Shown: positions 7,616 to 18,600, numbered from the stretch's first letter. The stretch: DNA of 64,000 bases from an uncultured Clostridium sp. (GCA_900553985.1 USFW01000001.1:41032-105031), one strand, 5' to 3'. Program-made: numbers and translations. Notes: generated from the letters alone by a model not told the origin.

Positions 7616-9631
7616 TTATTCAATTTCTGAAAAATACTCATTAATTCTATTTATCAATTCTTGTTTAGTTTCTTCCATTGTCATTCCTTCAACTTGAGCT
7701 CCTGCTAAAGTAATGTGACCTCCACCGCCTAGTTTTTCAAGTATTATTTGTACATTTATATCTCCAATAGACCTTCCACTTATGCATATTTTATTTCCCA
7801 TTCTTCCCAGTACGAAAGATGCTGTAATGTCACTAATTGTTAACAATTCATCTGCTGCTTTTGCACATATTACACTTGAGTCTTTTTCTTTTTTATCATA
7901 TATTGCTATTGCTATTGTATCATTTACTATTTCTGCTTTTTTTACTATACCTGAAATCTTATTAAATGTTACCAAGTCACTTTGGAACCATTTCTTAACT
8001 TTTATTATATTTACTCCACATCTACGCAAATATGCTGCTGCTTCAAATGTTCTTACTCCTGTTTTAAAAGTAAAGTTTTTTGTATCCATCATTATTCCTG
8101 CATATAAACTTTCTGCTTCTATTGTTTTTAGTTCAACTTTTGTTTCTGCATATTGCAATAATTCTGTTACAAGCTCAGCTGCTGATGAAGCATAAACTTC
8201 TTGGAAAGTTAAAGTAGCATTTTCTATATAATCTGCACTTCTTCTATGATGGTCAATTATTACTATTTTACCTGTTTTCTTTAATAACTCTGGTGCTTCT
8301 ACGTATGTTGCTTTATGGGTATCAACAATAACTAATAATGTATCTTGGTCAATATTTTCTTCTGCTACTTCTTTACTAATTAATATATCCTCATATTCTA
8401 CCTCTTTAGATAATGACTGTTTGAAGCTTTGTAATGTATTACTTTCTTGACTATCTATAATATATACATTTTTTCCAATATCTCTTGCTAAGCGATATAC
8501 TCCCATACCGGCTCCCATAGAGTCAATATCAGGATTTGTATGTCCCATAATCATTACTTTGCTAGATTCTCTTATTAAATTTTCTAATGCATGCGCTACA
8601 ATTCTTGCTTTTACCTTTGTTCTTTTTTCTACTTCTTGAGCTCTTCCACCATAAAATTTATATATTTCATTTTCTCGTATAACAGCTTGATCTCCACCTC
8701 TTCCAAGTACTATATCCATTGCTGCTCCTGCTGATTTATATTTTTCTTTATCTGTTATGCCATCATTAGATACTGCTATACTTAAAGTCAATTGTATATT
8801 TTCTTTTGTTTTTATTTCTTTTATTTTATCTAAAATACTAAATTTATCTTCTTTTACTTTTTCTAGGTATCTTTGTTCAAATAAATATATATATCTATCT
8901 CTATCTGATTTTATTAAAATACCGTTTGTTTTATCTGTCCATTCATAAACACATTTATCAATTTCTGCAATAACTTGAGGTTTTTCCTCGCTTTCTAATT
9001 GTTGCATTGTTTCTTCATAATTGTCTACCATCATTATAGTTACACATGATTTAGAATCTTTGTATTCTTTTTGCAATTTGATGTTTTCAGTCTCATCTAT
9101 AAAATATAACATTAACATATATATATCATTGTTTTTATTTTCATGATGTTTTGAATGTACAAATTTTCCTACTATTTCATAATATTTGTTGTTTAGTTCA
9201 ATATGTCTTACTATTGTTCTTTCTTTTTTATTTTCTCTACTTTCAATCTCTGTTTTTATATCTATTACTAAATCATTTAAATATGAATTTATATCTATAT
9301 TCATAAATTCTATATTAAATTTTGAACTTTTCCATATTATATTTCCATCTGTTTCTATAATTATTAGTGGAAATGGTGAATTTATTAAACTTGTTTTTGC
9401 TGCTGAATCAACTGTTAGTGTTAAATCTTGCAATGTTTCTGATATTTCACTTTTCCTTCTATTGTTTGTATAATATGAATATATCACAACAGATGCAAAC
9501 AATATTATTGACGGTATTATCATTATGTGATTTTGCACACTTAGTATAATTAATAGTATTAATATTATTACTAGATATATTTTAGTTTTTGAAATTAGTG
9601 TTTCAAAAAACTTTCTATTAGAATTTTGCAT
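7616..9631 (-). CDS. gdpP: Cyclic-di-AMP phosphodiesterase GdpP
   Basis: 671 residues. Two N-terminal membrane segments (about 17-52) are followed by a PAS-like domain, then a degenerate GGDEF domain (GAAMDIVLGRGGDQAV), then a DHH domain with IMGHTNPDIDSMGAG and VIIDHHRRSADY, and a DHHA1 domain with GGGGHITLAGAQV. This is the complete GdpP/YybT architecture, which hydrolyses c-di-AMP to pApA and so affects wall integrity and osmotic control. SD AAAGGAGAG sits before ATG 9631. It is the first gene of the gdpP-rplI-dnaB-tilS run. Confidence 0.96.
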   Translation of the reverse strand: MQNSNRKFFETLISKTKIYLVIILILLIILSVQNHIMIIPSIILFASVVIYSYYTNNRRKSEISETLQDLTLTVDSAAKTSLINSPFPLIIIETDGNIIWKSSKFNIEFMNIDINSYLNDLVIDIKTEIESRENKKERTIVRHIELNNKYYEIVGKFVHSKHHENKNNDIYMLMLYFIDETENIKLQKEYKDSKSCVTIMMVDNYEETMQQLESEEKPQVIAEIDKCVYEWTDKTNGILIKSDRDRYIYLFEQRYLEKVKEDKFSILDKIKEIKTKENIQLTLSIAVSNDGITDKEKYKSAGAAMDIVLGRGGDQAVIRENEIYKFYGGRAQEVEKRTKVKARIVAHALENLIRESSKVMIMGHTNPDIDSMGAGMGVYRLARDIGKNVYIIDSQESNTLQSFKQSLSKEVEYEDILISKEVAEENIDQDTLLVIVDTHKATYVEAPELLKKTGKIVIIDHHRRSADYIENATLTFQEVYASSAAELVTELLQYAETKVELKTIEAESLYAGIMMDTKNFTFKTGVRTFEAAAYLRRCGVNIIKVKKWFQSDLVTFNKISGIVKKAEIVNDTIAIAIYDKKEKDSSVICAKAADELLTISDITASFVLGRMGNKICISGRSIGDINVQIILEKLGGGGHITLAGAQVEGMTMEETKQELINRINEYFSEIE

Positions 9632-9718
9632 ACATCTCTCCTTTTACTATAATATATTTTACTAAGTATTGTACTGTTTGTCAAGGTTTACGAATATTAC
9701 AAATCATGTTATTAAATC

Positions 9719-9753
9719 AAAGGACACTTAATAGAATATATTAAATGCCCTTT
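9719..9753 (-). terminator. Terminator after the 9758 gene
   Basis: Stem AAAGGACACTTAATA/TATTAAATGCCCTTT has two mismatched pairs. On the minus strand TTTGATTT follows. It ends the surface-protein transcription unit. Confidence 0.65.
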
Positions 9754-9757
9754 ATTA

Positions 9758-10330
9758 CTACTGAACCTCAAAATAATACGCTTTTTGAATATCACAATCT
9801 ATTTTATCAGTTTGTGAAAGAACTATTGTCGATTGAAACCTTTTCACTTCAGGTATACATATTTTTATTCTTCCTAATTCAGAATTGTTTTCATCTAATA
9901 AAACAACTTCTTTATCTGTTTTAGAAATATCCTCATTAGAACTATTGTAGACTTCTGCTATAAAAATAACTACATTATCTTGTTTTAATAATCTTATATT
10001 TCTATATATCAGCCCTTCTATTCCTTTGGGTTCTAAGAAACTAGTATTTGAGTTTGAAATTTCTGTTTGTACCTCTTCTCCTAATTTTTTTAAATCTTCT
10101 TGAATTTGTTCTTGATTTTTTTGAATCTCATCTAAACTTTCTAGACTTTGTATTTCGGTTTCCGAAGGATTCACTTCTAAAACTTCTTTTGCTTCATTTT
10201 TTTCTTTTTGATTCATTTTTTGTATATAATAATATTTATATACTGTTATACTGATGCATATTAATATACTAATAATAATGAATGCTAGTAAAAATGTTTT
10301 TTTCCTTTTATCTACATATTTTTTTTTCAA
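9758..10330 (-). CDS. Membrane-anchored protein with C-terminal FxLYD-like domain
   Basis: 190 residues. There is one N-terminal transmembrane segment (TFLLAFIIISILICISITVY, about 12-31). Then comes a Glu/Gln-rich predicted coiled coil (residues about 40-95), then a C-terminal domain with FIAEVYNSSNEDISKTDKEV and LGRIKICIPEVKRFQSTIV. That pattern resembles FxLYD domains. It starts at TTG with SD AAAGGAAAATAAAG. It lies 19 bases downstream of the giant surface gene and is probably co-transcribed with it. A similar domain ends the protein at 14972-15529. Function is unknown; a partner or anchor for the large protein is an inference. Confidence 0.7.
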   Translation of the reverse strand: MKKKYVDKRKKTFLLAFIIISILICISITVYKYYYIQKMNQKEKNEAKEVLEVNPSETEIQSLESLDEIQKNQEQIQEDLKKLGEEVQTEISNSNTSFLEPKGIEGLIYRNIRLLKQDNVVIFIAEVYNSSNEDISKTDKEVVLLDENNSELGRIKICIPEVKRFQSTIVLSQTDKIDCDIQKAYYFEVQ

Positions 10331-10349
10331 CTTTATTTTCCTTTCTAAT

Positions 10350-13300
10350 CTATCCTGGACAATTCATTGGAATTCCTTCTGGTCTATTTGGACACTTAAA
10401 CCATGAAACCGGTGATTTCTTTCCACATATTGTACATATAGGATGTCTATATTGATAGTGGTATCCCCCGCATTCACATGACCATCCATATGAGTGATTG
10501 TGAAGAGTTGTACAGTATCCTCCTGTATTACAAGTATGTGCTGGCGGAGATTCTGCTACTATGTTTACACCTAATGTTGTTATCATTTGGTCTTTTCCGT
10601 TTATTTTAGCGTACACATGTGTATTATACCAACCACTTTCATAATTATGATTTGAAACTTTTACTTCACCTATGTATGCTCCGTTTCCTAAAGGTCTTGT
10701 AGTTATCCATTCTATATCATCTTGTGAGTTTTTGTTTGTCCATGTTGGAAGTAATACCTCACTTACATTACTTCTATTTGTATAAACAGTTACATTATAT
10801 CCTTTTGATGTAACATTCCATATATATGCCATCTCTGTATTTGGCACTGTAGCTGATGTCCCTAAAGTTAAATTAGACACTCCACTTGCATTTTTCTCAT
10901 ATGTATGTATATTATATTTACCCGATTCATAATTATGACTTGCTACACCGACATGATATGTATACGCCCCATTGCCAACTGATTTAGCCGCATACCATTT
11001 AATATCATCTTGAGTTGTATTTCCTATTTTCTTTTCTGTCCATACTGGAAATTCTACTTTGCTTAGTCCTGGAGAATCTGTATAATATTCAATATCAAAT
11101 CCTTCTCTGTTAATATTTTTTGTTGTCAAATATTTTTCACTTTTTATTTCTGTTGAAGTACCTGCTATAAAAATATTCTTTTGATTTGCTGTATTATAGT
11201 AAGCATGAGTATTGTATTTTCCATATTCATAATTATGATCTGAAACATTTACTCTAAAATAATATACTCCTGTTTTTTCTAAAGTTCCAGCTTTCCAAAT
11301 CATATCGTCTTGATTATTTTTTTCTGTCCATGTAGGAAATAATACTTCTTGTATCCCTGTTGCATCTGTATATGCATATACATCATATCCATCACGCTTA
11401 ACATTTTTTATTTCCACTACATTCGTTAACTTCTTAGTTATTGTTTTTGTAGAACTATTTCCTGAAGTATCTCTAACCACTACTTTCAATGAATATGTTT
11501 TTAATGGTGTCAAATTTGTATATGTATATGATGCACTAGTACTAGATGTTGTTAATGTTCCTTTCAATACATTATCTAAGTAAAATTCATATTTTTGTAT
11601 TGCTACATTGTCGGTTGCATTTACCTCAACTTTTATTGATGAGGCAGTTATATCTCCTAATTCAAATTTATTAATAACAGGCGCTTGTGTATCTGCCCAA
11701 TGAGCATACATTGTTCTGTTATATGTTGGAGTATATGTTGCACCTCCATTACCTATTTTATTTCCTCCACTTGCTGCATCATACCATCCTGCAAATGTAT
11801 AACCCATTCTTGTTGGTGTTGGTAATGTTATACTGTTATTTTTATAATTTGCTGTTAATGTTCCATTTCCTGCTCCGAATGTATATGTTGTTCCACTTAA
11901 TGTTCCACTACCACTGTTTGTCCAACCACTAAATGATTTAGTTGATGTTATTGCTGAAGGTGTGCTTCCTCCATTTCCATTAAATGTTACTTTGTATCCG
12001 GTAGGTGCTGTTGGATTTGCTATTGTTTTTGTTGTTCCATAATTTTGTGTAAATACACTATTTTCTGTTGTACTATTCCAAGTTCCGCCATTTGGATTTA
12101 CTGTTAAAGAATAACTATTTAGCTCCCAAATTGCATAAATTGTAATTTTAGGTGAATTTGTATTTATCCAAGTATCTGATACTTCAGATAAAACACTATA
12201 TTGAGCTGTTGATGCATCTCTATCTTTATTCCAGCCAAGTAAAGTATATCCTGTTTTTGTCCATCCTTTATCACTAAATTTTTGTTCAGTTACTCCATAT
12301 GTAAATGTTTGTTTAACGCTAGTGTTATCAGTTGAAGAAGTATTTCTTACAAATGTAACTTCTATTTGTTTAGCTTGCCAAACTGCGTATAAAGTAGCTG
12401 AGGCGTTATTTGTATATGTTGCTCCTGGTTGATATTCAGCTGTTGAACTAGATTTATTAGTTGACCATCCTATAAATGTATATCCTGTTCTTGAAGGCTG
12501 TATAGTACTCAATGTTATAGTTTTATTATGTTCTTTTATTTGGCTATCAGGAGCCCCTTTTCCACCATTAGCATCATATATGACTGAATAATTTGCTATA
12601 TATGGATTTGATTTTTGAATATTAATTGCTCTATTTCCAGCATTATCTGTTACTTTTGTGTATAAATACCATATTCCTCCTGATATATTTTCTGTTATTA
12701 TATTTCCATTAGTAAAAGTTTTCCAATTTGGATCATCATCTAATGGCAATGTGCTAGAAGAACTTATTTGATATTCTAAAGTATTTAGTCCAGATCCATT
12801 CACATCTTGGGCATTTATACTTGTAGTTATTTGCGCAAAATTGCTATTTTGTGCAACAGTATATGTACCTCCATTTGTGCCCAACTCTACAGTTGGTGCT
12901 ATTTTATCAATATTAGTTATTTGTTTTGTAGCAGTAACTTTGTTTCCATTACCGTCTATTGCTTCAGCATAAATATAGTAATTATTAGTTGTAACTACCA
13001 TTTGATTTGCTGTATTTTCACTCGCAGCATTTTTTGCTTCTTCTATGCTTATTCCCATTCCAGCTTTTTTTCCTTGAGTTAATGCTGAACCATATGTAAT
13101 TGTTATATTTACATTATCTTTTGTCCATGTAGTCGGAGTAGATGTTATTACTATTTTAAATGCTTCTGAGTTATTTGAACTTACTATAAAAGGATTACTT
13201 ACTTTTATTTTACTTGCTTTATTGCCTACATTATCAATTACATTTGTCCATAAATAGTATGTTCCACTTGTAGCATCATTTTTTACTATTTCTTTCCCAT

Positions 13301-14618
13301 TTTCAAATGTTTCCCAATTTATTGGTTCTACTGTATTAGATGTAGACCATGCATACTCTAATGTATGTAATCCACTTTCATTATCTAGTGCTTCTAATTT
13401 TGCTTTTAGTGTTGTTTTTCCTCCTGCCGGAATATAATAAGTATTTCCATTTGGAGTTATATTCACTGTTGGAGGTATTATATCTTGTTTTACAGTTGTA
13501 TATGAAGTTTCACTTATATTTCCTGCATTATCTATTGCTCTAACATATATTTTTCCATTAAAACTATTATCCCATTTTCCTGAAATTGATGCTTCATTTC
13601 CATTATTTTGTAATATTCCTTGCCAGTTAGATTGCCAATCTACCTCATCATAGCTATATTCTATTTTTGAAATTTTTGATAATGAGTCACTAGATTTTGC
13701 AATGATTTCAACATCTTTATTTGTCCATATATCATTATACTCATTTTCTATTATTGGTTTTGTTGGTGCTGTTAAGTCATATCTTAATTGATATACATTA
13801 GAAATATTTGAATAATTTCCTGCTCTATCTTTAGCTCTAAAATAAATATCTTCAATTCTACCATCTTTTAAAGTCCAGGTTTCTTTTCCGCAATATTTAT
13901 TTAATTCTTGATAAATACCATTGCTTTGGTTGAAATCAAGTTTTATCCAATTTTGTTTATCTGTTGAATAATACATTTCTGGAATTCCTGATATTTCTTC
14001 TTTTACTGAAATGGTTGTATAAGTTTCTTTATTAGTCCATGTTCCAGAAGCATATTTTCCATTATTTTTAATATAAAAGGAATCATAAAACAACACGGGA
14101 ATTTCTTTATCAAATTTTGTTAATTCAATTCTTTGCTCTTTATCTCCAAATGTAACAACAACTGTACTATTTCCAGTAATTATAACTTCATTATTATCAA
14201 CTTGACTTTTATTATATGTAACAGTATTGCCTGTTTTCTTACTAGTTACTTTAACTTGTAACTGAGCATCTGGATTATTTTCAGAGCTTACTGTCACTTT
14301 AGCTATTACATTTTCATTTGTCCACTCAGATAAATTATACTCCACTTTGTTAGGACTATTAATAGTAGACTCCTTAATAAAAACTGTTTTTAAGTCAGCT
14401 TTTACCAAATTTTCATATATTTCATCCATATTTTCTAAATCTTTATTATAATTTTCTTCAATTGCTTTTATTTCTTCTGTTTGCGCAATTAACTTATTTT
14501 TATTACTAGAATACACATTCAGTGATACTATTAGAAAAAATATAATCGCTATTAAAATAAACAATGTCACTGAACCCTTTTCACTAAAAAATTTATTTTC
14601 CCTTAATTTTTTTATCAT
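10350..14618 (-). CDS. Giant surface protein: Ig-like, beta-repeat and Bsp-like repeats, Cys-rich tail
   Basis: 1422 residues. The N-terminus has one membrane segment, EKGSVTLFILIAIIFFLIVS (about 14-33), weakly like a prepilin N-terminus but without the Glu at +5. Residues about 80-670 hold several Ig-like modules marked by DxxGN motifs such as IYVRAIDNAGN and YLYTKVTDNAGN. About 676-975 are three Listeria-Bacteroides-type beta repeats (RTGYTFIGWS, TGYTLLGWN, MGYTFAGWYD). About 1076-1350 are three repeats like the GBS Bsp repeat (VLFPTWTEKNNQDD, then NYEYGKYNTHAY). The last 65 residues carry eight or more cysteines and several histidines. There is no LPxTG motif. SD is AAAGGAAC. An exported adhesin is likely; its ligand is unknown. 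Confidence 0.85.
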   Translation of the reverse strand: MIKKLRENKFFSEKGSVTLFILIAIIFFLIVSLNVYSSNKNKLIAQTEEIKAIEENYNKDLENMDEIYENLVKADLKTVFIKESTINSPNKVEYNLSEWTNENVIAKVTVSSENNPDAQLQVKVTSKKTGNTVTYNKSQVDNNEVIITGNSTVVVTFGDKEQRIELTKFDKEIPVLFYDSFYIKNNGKYASGTWTNKETYTTISVKEEISGIPEMYYSTDKQNWIKLDFNQSNGIYQELNKYCGKETWTLKDGRIEDIYFRAKDRAGNYSNISNVYQLRYDLTAPTKPIIENEYNDIWTNKDVEIIAKSSDSLSKISKIEYSYDEVDWQSNWQGILQNNGNEASISGKWDNSFNGKIYVRAIDNAGNISETSYTTVKQDIIPPTVNITPNGNTYYIPAGGKTTLKAKLEALDNESGLHTLEYAWSTSNTVEPINWETFENGKEIVKNDATSGTYYLWTNVIDNVGNKASKIKVSNPFIVSSNNSEAFKIVITSTPTTWTKDNVNITITYGSALTQGKKAGMGISIEEAKNAASENTANQMVVTTNNYYIYAEAIDGNGNKVTATKQITNIDKIAPTVELGTNGGTYTVAQNSNFAQITTSINAQDVNGSGLNTLEYQISSSSTLPLDDDPNWKTFTNGNIITENISGGIWYLYTKVTDNAGNRAINIQKSNPYIANYSVIYDANGGKGAPDSQIKEHNKTITLSTIQPSRTGYTFIGWSTNKSSSTAEYQPGATYTNNASATLYAVWQAKQIEVTFVRNTSSTDNTSVKQTFTYGVTEQKFSDKGWTKTGYTLLGWNKDRDASTAQYSVLSEVSDTWINTNSPKITIYAIWELNSYSLTVNPNGGTWNSTTENSVFTQNYGTTKTIANPTAPTGYKVTFNGNGGSTPSAITSTKSFSGWTNSGSGTLSGTTYTFGAGNGTLTANYKNNSITLPTPTRMGYTFAGWYDAASGGNKIGNGGATYTPTYNRTMYAHWADTQAPVINKFELGDITASSIKVEVNATDNVAIQKYEFYLDNVLKGTLTTSSTSASYTYTNLTPLKTYSLKVVVRDTSGNSSTKTITKKLTNVVEIKNVKRDGYDVYAYTDATGIQEVLFPTWTEKNNQDDMIWKAGTLEKTGVYYFRVNVSDHNYEYGKYNTHAYYNTANQKNIFIAGTSTEIKSEKYLTTKNINREGFDIEYYTDSPGLSKVEFPVWTEKKIGNTTQDDIKWYAAKSVGNGAYTYHVGVASHNYESGKYNIHTYEKNASGVSNLTLGTSATVPNTEMAYIWNVTSKGYNVTVYTNRSNVSEVLLPTWTNKNSQDDIEWITTRPLGNGAYIGEVKVSNHNYESGWYNTHVYAKINGKDQMITTLGVNIVAESPPAHTCNTGGYCTTLHNHSYGWSCECGGYHYQYRHPICTICGKKSPVSWFKCPNRPEGIPMNCPG

Positions 14619-14725
14619 CTTATGTGTTCCTTTCTTTAAAGTAATTTATATATAATATATTGTAAGATATATTTATATCAAAAACAACTAGACAAAAGCT
14701 GGCAAAAAATTGCAAATTCTTTAAG

Positions 14726-14836
14726 ATATACGGATATAGAGTTTGTTTCACTTCATGTTGTATATTAAATTTTTATTACATTTTTGTAACTTTATTTGTT
14801 TTTATGAATAAATATCGGGAAAAATATACGGATATA
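14726..14836. promoter_or_regulatory. Two direct copies of ATATACGGATATA upstream of the surface gene
   Basis: A 13-bp sequence occurs at 14726-14738 and 14824-14836, 98 bases apart, in the 353-bp gap between the 14972 gene and the surface gene start. The rest of the gap is AT-rich with a plausible promoter (TTGATA-18-TATTAT on the minus strand near 14650-14680). The repeats could be binding sites; this is inference. Confidence 0.45.
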
Positions 14837-14920
14837 AGGGTTTTATCAATTTTTATATATTATATTTCAAAATATATCTTTATGTTTTTATACTGTTTTA
14901 ATATTACGAATTTTTCTTAT

Positions 14921-14965
14921 AAAAACACAAAAAAGACTATTTTTTAATAGTCTTTCTTGTGTTTT
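14921..14965 (-). terminator. Terminator of the 14972 gene
   Basis: A long stem pairs AAAACACAA..AAAGACTATT with AATAGTCTTT..TTGTGTTTT. A-rich and T-rich flanks allow function on either strand. Confidence 0.85.
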
Positions 14966-14971
14966 CATATC

Positions 14972-15529
14972 TTAAATTTCTTCAATTCTAAAGTCAAAAG
15001 CATTTGTTAAATCAGATGTTGTGCTAGCATCTAAAATTGTACTTTTTCCCTTAGGAATATCTGATATTGAACCTTCTAATCTTGCATATTCTGTTCCATC
15101 TTCATTTGTAAAAATAAGAACGATTATGCAACTCTTAAAATCCTCATTTGTATTATTTTCAAGTTTCGCAGTAAAATTTGTAGTTCCATTTATTTCTTCT
15201 AACTTAATATCTTTTACTTTAAGTCCTTTGAAGTTTTTTTCTTCTAATAAAGCTTTTGAATTATTTTTCTTCTCTCCATCTATTAATTCAACATTATTCA
15301 TGTTTTCATAATCTATTAATGACGTACTTTCTTTTTGATTGTTTTCTTCTTTGTTATTTCCTAATTCATCAACATTTTTATTATTTTTTAAAAGAAAATA
15401 TATTGATATTCCTACTATTACTAAAAGTACAATAATTACAATTGATATTAATATTATTCTTGAATTCTTTTTTATATTCTTTATTTCCTTTTTACTTTTT
15501 ATTTCTTTATCTTCTTTAGTTTTATTCAT
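14972..15529 (-). CDS. Membrane-anchored protein with C-terminal FxLYD-like domain (paralogue-like)
   Basis: 185 residues. A Lys/Glu-rich cytosolic N-terminus precedes one transmembrane segment (IILISIVIIVLLVIVGISIY). An Asn/Glu-rich linker leads to a C-terminal domain with FTAKLENNTNEDFKSCIIV and ARLEGSISDIPKGKSTI. This resembles FxLYD domains and the tail of the 9758 protein. I use ATG 15529 (SD AAGGAAGAATGTCT, spacing 9); ATG 15535 is possible. It is a single-gene unit between rpoC and the giant surface gene. The molecular role cannot be read from the sequence. Confidence 0.7.
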   Translation of the reverse strand: MNKTKEDKEIKSKKEIKNIKKNSRIILISIVIIVLLVIVGISIYFLLKNNKNVDELGNNKEENNQKESTSLIDYENMNNVELIDGEKKNNSKALLEEKNFKGLKVKDIKLEEINGTTNFTAKLENNTNEDFKSCIIVLIFTNEDGTEYARLEGSISDIPKGKSTILDASTTSDLTNAFDFRIEEI

Positions 15530-15567
15530 AGACATTCTTCCTTTTAATTAATTTTTATACATTTATC

Positions 15568-15670
15568 AGAAAAGTGAATTTGCCACATTTTATTCATCCA
15601 TTTCAATTTTCAAACTTATAAGAAGAAAATTTCAAAGTTATTATTAATTGTGGCTTTTTATCACTTTTCT
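15568..15670. repeat. Long-range inverted repeat between rpoC and the 14972 gene
   Basis: AGAAAAGTGA at 15568-15577 is complementary to TCACTTTTCT at 15661-15670, with a nested TGCCAC/GTGGC pair inside. It could act as an end-of-transcript structure for rpoBC. There is no clear T-run on the minus strand. Confidence 0.45.
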
Positions 15671-15693
15671 AATATATTTCCATTTTCTAAAAA

Positions 15694-18600
15694 TTAACCA
15701 TTAATTTCTTCAGTATCTGCAACTTCTTCTAATTTCTTTTCTGTATTAATGTGTAAGTCTTGATATCTTTGCATTCCTGTTCCTGCTGGGATTAATTTAC
15801 CAATTATAACATTTTCTTTTAATCCTACTAAGTCGTCTACTTTTCCTTTTACAGCTGCTTCTGTAAGAACTCTTGTTGTTTCTTGGAATGATGCTGCTGA
15901 TAAGAAACTTTCTGTTGCTAATGAAGCTTTTGTAATTCCAAGTAATACTCTTTTACCTGTTGCTGGTCTCTTTCCTTCTTGAACAGCTTCGTTGTTTTTG
16001 TCTTCAAAGTCATACATGTCAACTAATGCTCCTGGGAACATATCTGTATCTCCATTATCTTCAACTCTTACTTTTTTAAGCATTTGTCTTCCGATTACTT
16101 CAATATGTTTGTCATTTATATCAACACCTTGGTTTCTATAAACTTTTTGTACTTCTGTAATTAAGTATTCATATACTCCTTCTGGTCCTTTTAATGCAAG
16201 GATTTCTGCTGGATTTACTGAACCTTCGATTAGTGGTTGACCTACTTCAACAATATCTCCATCTCTTACTTTCATTTTTGAACCAAATGGTATTGTATAT
16301 GTTTTAGAGTTATCAGAACTTGTAATAACAACTTCTTTCTTTTTCTTTGTTTCTTTAATTTTAACTGTTCCTGCTATTTCAGATATGATTGCAAGTCCCT
16401 TTGGTTTTCTAGCTTCAAATAACTCTTCAACCCTTGGAAGACCTTGTGTGATATCTGCTACACCTGCTACACCACCAGAGTGGATAGTTCTCATTGTAAG
16501 CTGTGTTCCAGGTTCTCCAATTGATTGTGCTGCAATTATTCCTATTGCTTCCCCTATTGAAACTAGGTCTCTTCTTGCTAATCCCATTCCATAACATTTT
16601 TGACATACACCATGTTTTGATCTACATCCAAGTACTGAACGAACTTCTAGTTTTTCAATTCCTGCATTTACTATTTTTTCAGCAATTGCTTCTGTTATCA
16701 TTGTGTCTTTGTCTACTATTAATTCGTTTGTTTCTGGATTATATACATCTTCAACAACATATCTTCCTAATAGTCTTTCTTCCATTTTTTCTATTATTTG
16801 ATTTCCATCTTTTATGTCATATGTCATGATACCTTCATGTGTTCCACAGTCATGTTCTCTAACTATTATGTCTTGTGATACGTCTACTAATCTTCTTGTT
16901 AAATATCCTGAGTCAGCTGTTCTTAAGGCTGTATCTGAAAGTCCTTTTCTTGCTCCATGGGCTGATATGAAGTATTCTAAGGCGTCTAGTCCTTCTGCGA
17001 ATGATGATTTGATTGGTATTTCTACTGCTTTACCTGTTGTACTAGCCATAAGTCCACGCATACCTGCAATTTGTCTTAACTGACTCATGTTACCTCTGGC
17101 TCCTGATTTAACCATCATATATATTGGGTTTAATTCGTCAAAGTTTTCTTCCATTGCGTTACTAACTTTATTTGTTGTGCTTTCCCAAACTTTGATAACT
17201 TCTCCATAACGTTCATCATTTGTTATGATACCTCTTGCATATTGTTTTCTGATATTTTCTATCATTTGGTCAGCTTCTTTTAATAATCCTTTTTTAGCTT
17301 CTGGCACTTGAACATCACTCATTGAGAATGTGATACCTGCAAGTGTTGAATATTTAAATCCTAAAGCTTTAATATAGTCTATTACTTCTGCTGATTCTGT
17401 TAGTCCATGTGTTCTTATTACTCTTTCAATTATTGTTCCCATTGATTTTTTCATTACTGGGAAGCTTATTTCATATTGGAATGGATCTTCTTTTCTGTCT
17501 ATAAATCCTAAATCTTGTGGTATTCCTTGGTTGAAGATAATTCTACCAACACTAGTTTCTACCTTTTTAGTTTTTATTTCTCCATCTATTTCCTTAGAAA
17601 TTCTTACAAATATTTTAGCATGAATTCCTACATCATGGTTTTCAAAGGCCATTATTGCTTCATCTGGATCTTTATAATATGTTCCTTCACCTTTTTCTCC
17701 ATCTAATACCATTGTTAAGTAGTAGCTTCCTAGAATCATGTCTAGTCTAGGTACTGCAACTGGTTTACCATCTTGTGGTTTTAATAAGTTGTTTGTTGCA
17801 AGCATTAAATATCTTGATTCTGCTTGTGCTTCTGGTGATAATGGTAAATGCACAGCCATTTGGTCACCGTCGAAGTCAGCGTTGAAAGCTTCACAAACTA
17901 ATGGGTGAAGTTTTATTGCTCTACCTTCTACTAATACTGGTTCAAATGCTTGAATTCCTAGTCTATGTAGTGTAGGCGCACGGTTTAGCATTACTGGGTG
18001 ATCCTTTATTACTTCTTCTAAGATTCCCCATACTTCTGGTTTTAATCTTTCTACCATTCTTTTAGCATTTTTTATATTTTGTGCTATTCCTCTTCCAACT
18101 AATTCTTTCATTACAAATGGTTTGAATAATTCTATTGCCATCTCTTTTGGAAGTCCACATTGATAGATATTTAATTCTGGTCCTACTACGATAACTGAAC
18201 GTCCTGAATAGTCAACACGCTTTCCTAGTAAGTTTTGACGGAAACGACCTTGTTTTCCTTTTAATAAATCTGATAAAGATTTTAATGGTCTGTTTCCAGC
18301 TCCTGTTACTGGTCTTCCTCTTCTTCCATTATCTATTAAGGCATCTACTGATTCTTGTAACATTCTTTTTTCATTTCTTACAATTATTTCAGGTGCGCCT
18401 AATTCTAATAATCTTTTTAATCTGTTATTTCTGTTTATAACTCTTCTGTATAAGTCATTTAAGTCTGATGTTGCAAATCTACCACCGTCTAATTGTACCA
18501 TTGGTCTTAGTTCTGGTGGAATTACTGGTACAACATTCATAACCATCCATTCAGGTCTGTTTCCTGAAATTCTAAATGCTTCTACTGTATCTAATCTTTT

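Noticed and set aside
10350..14618. True type IV pilin or Tad pilin
   Set aside because: The N-terminus resembles a prepilin signal (KG followed by a hydrophobic helix) but lacks Glu at +5, and no prepilin peptidase or assembly ATPase is nearby.
14640..14920. A cyclic-di-GMP or other riboswitch upstream of the giant surface gene
   Set aside because: The leader lacks the conserved GNRA-tetraloop stem pattern and other riboswitch cores; only AT-rich DNA and the repeated CGG boxes are seen.
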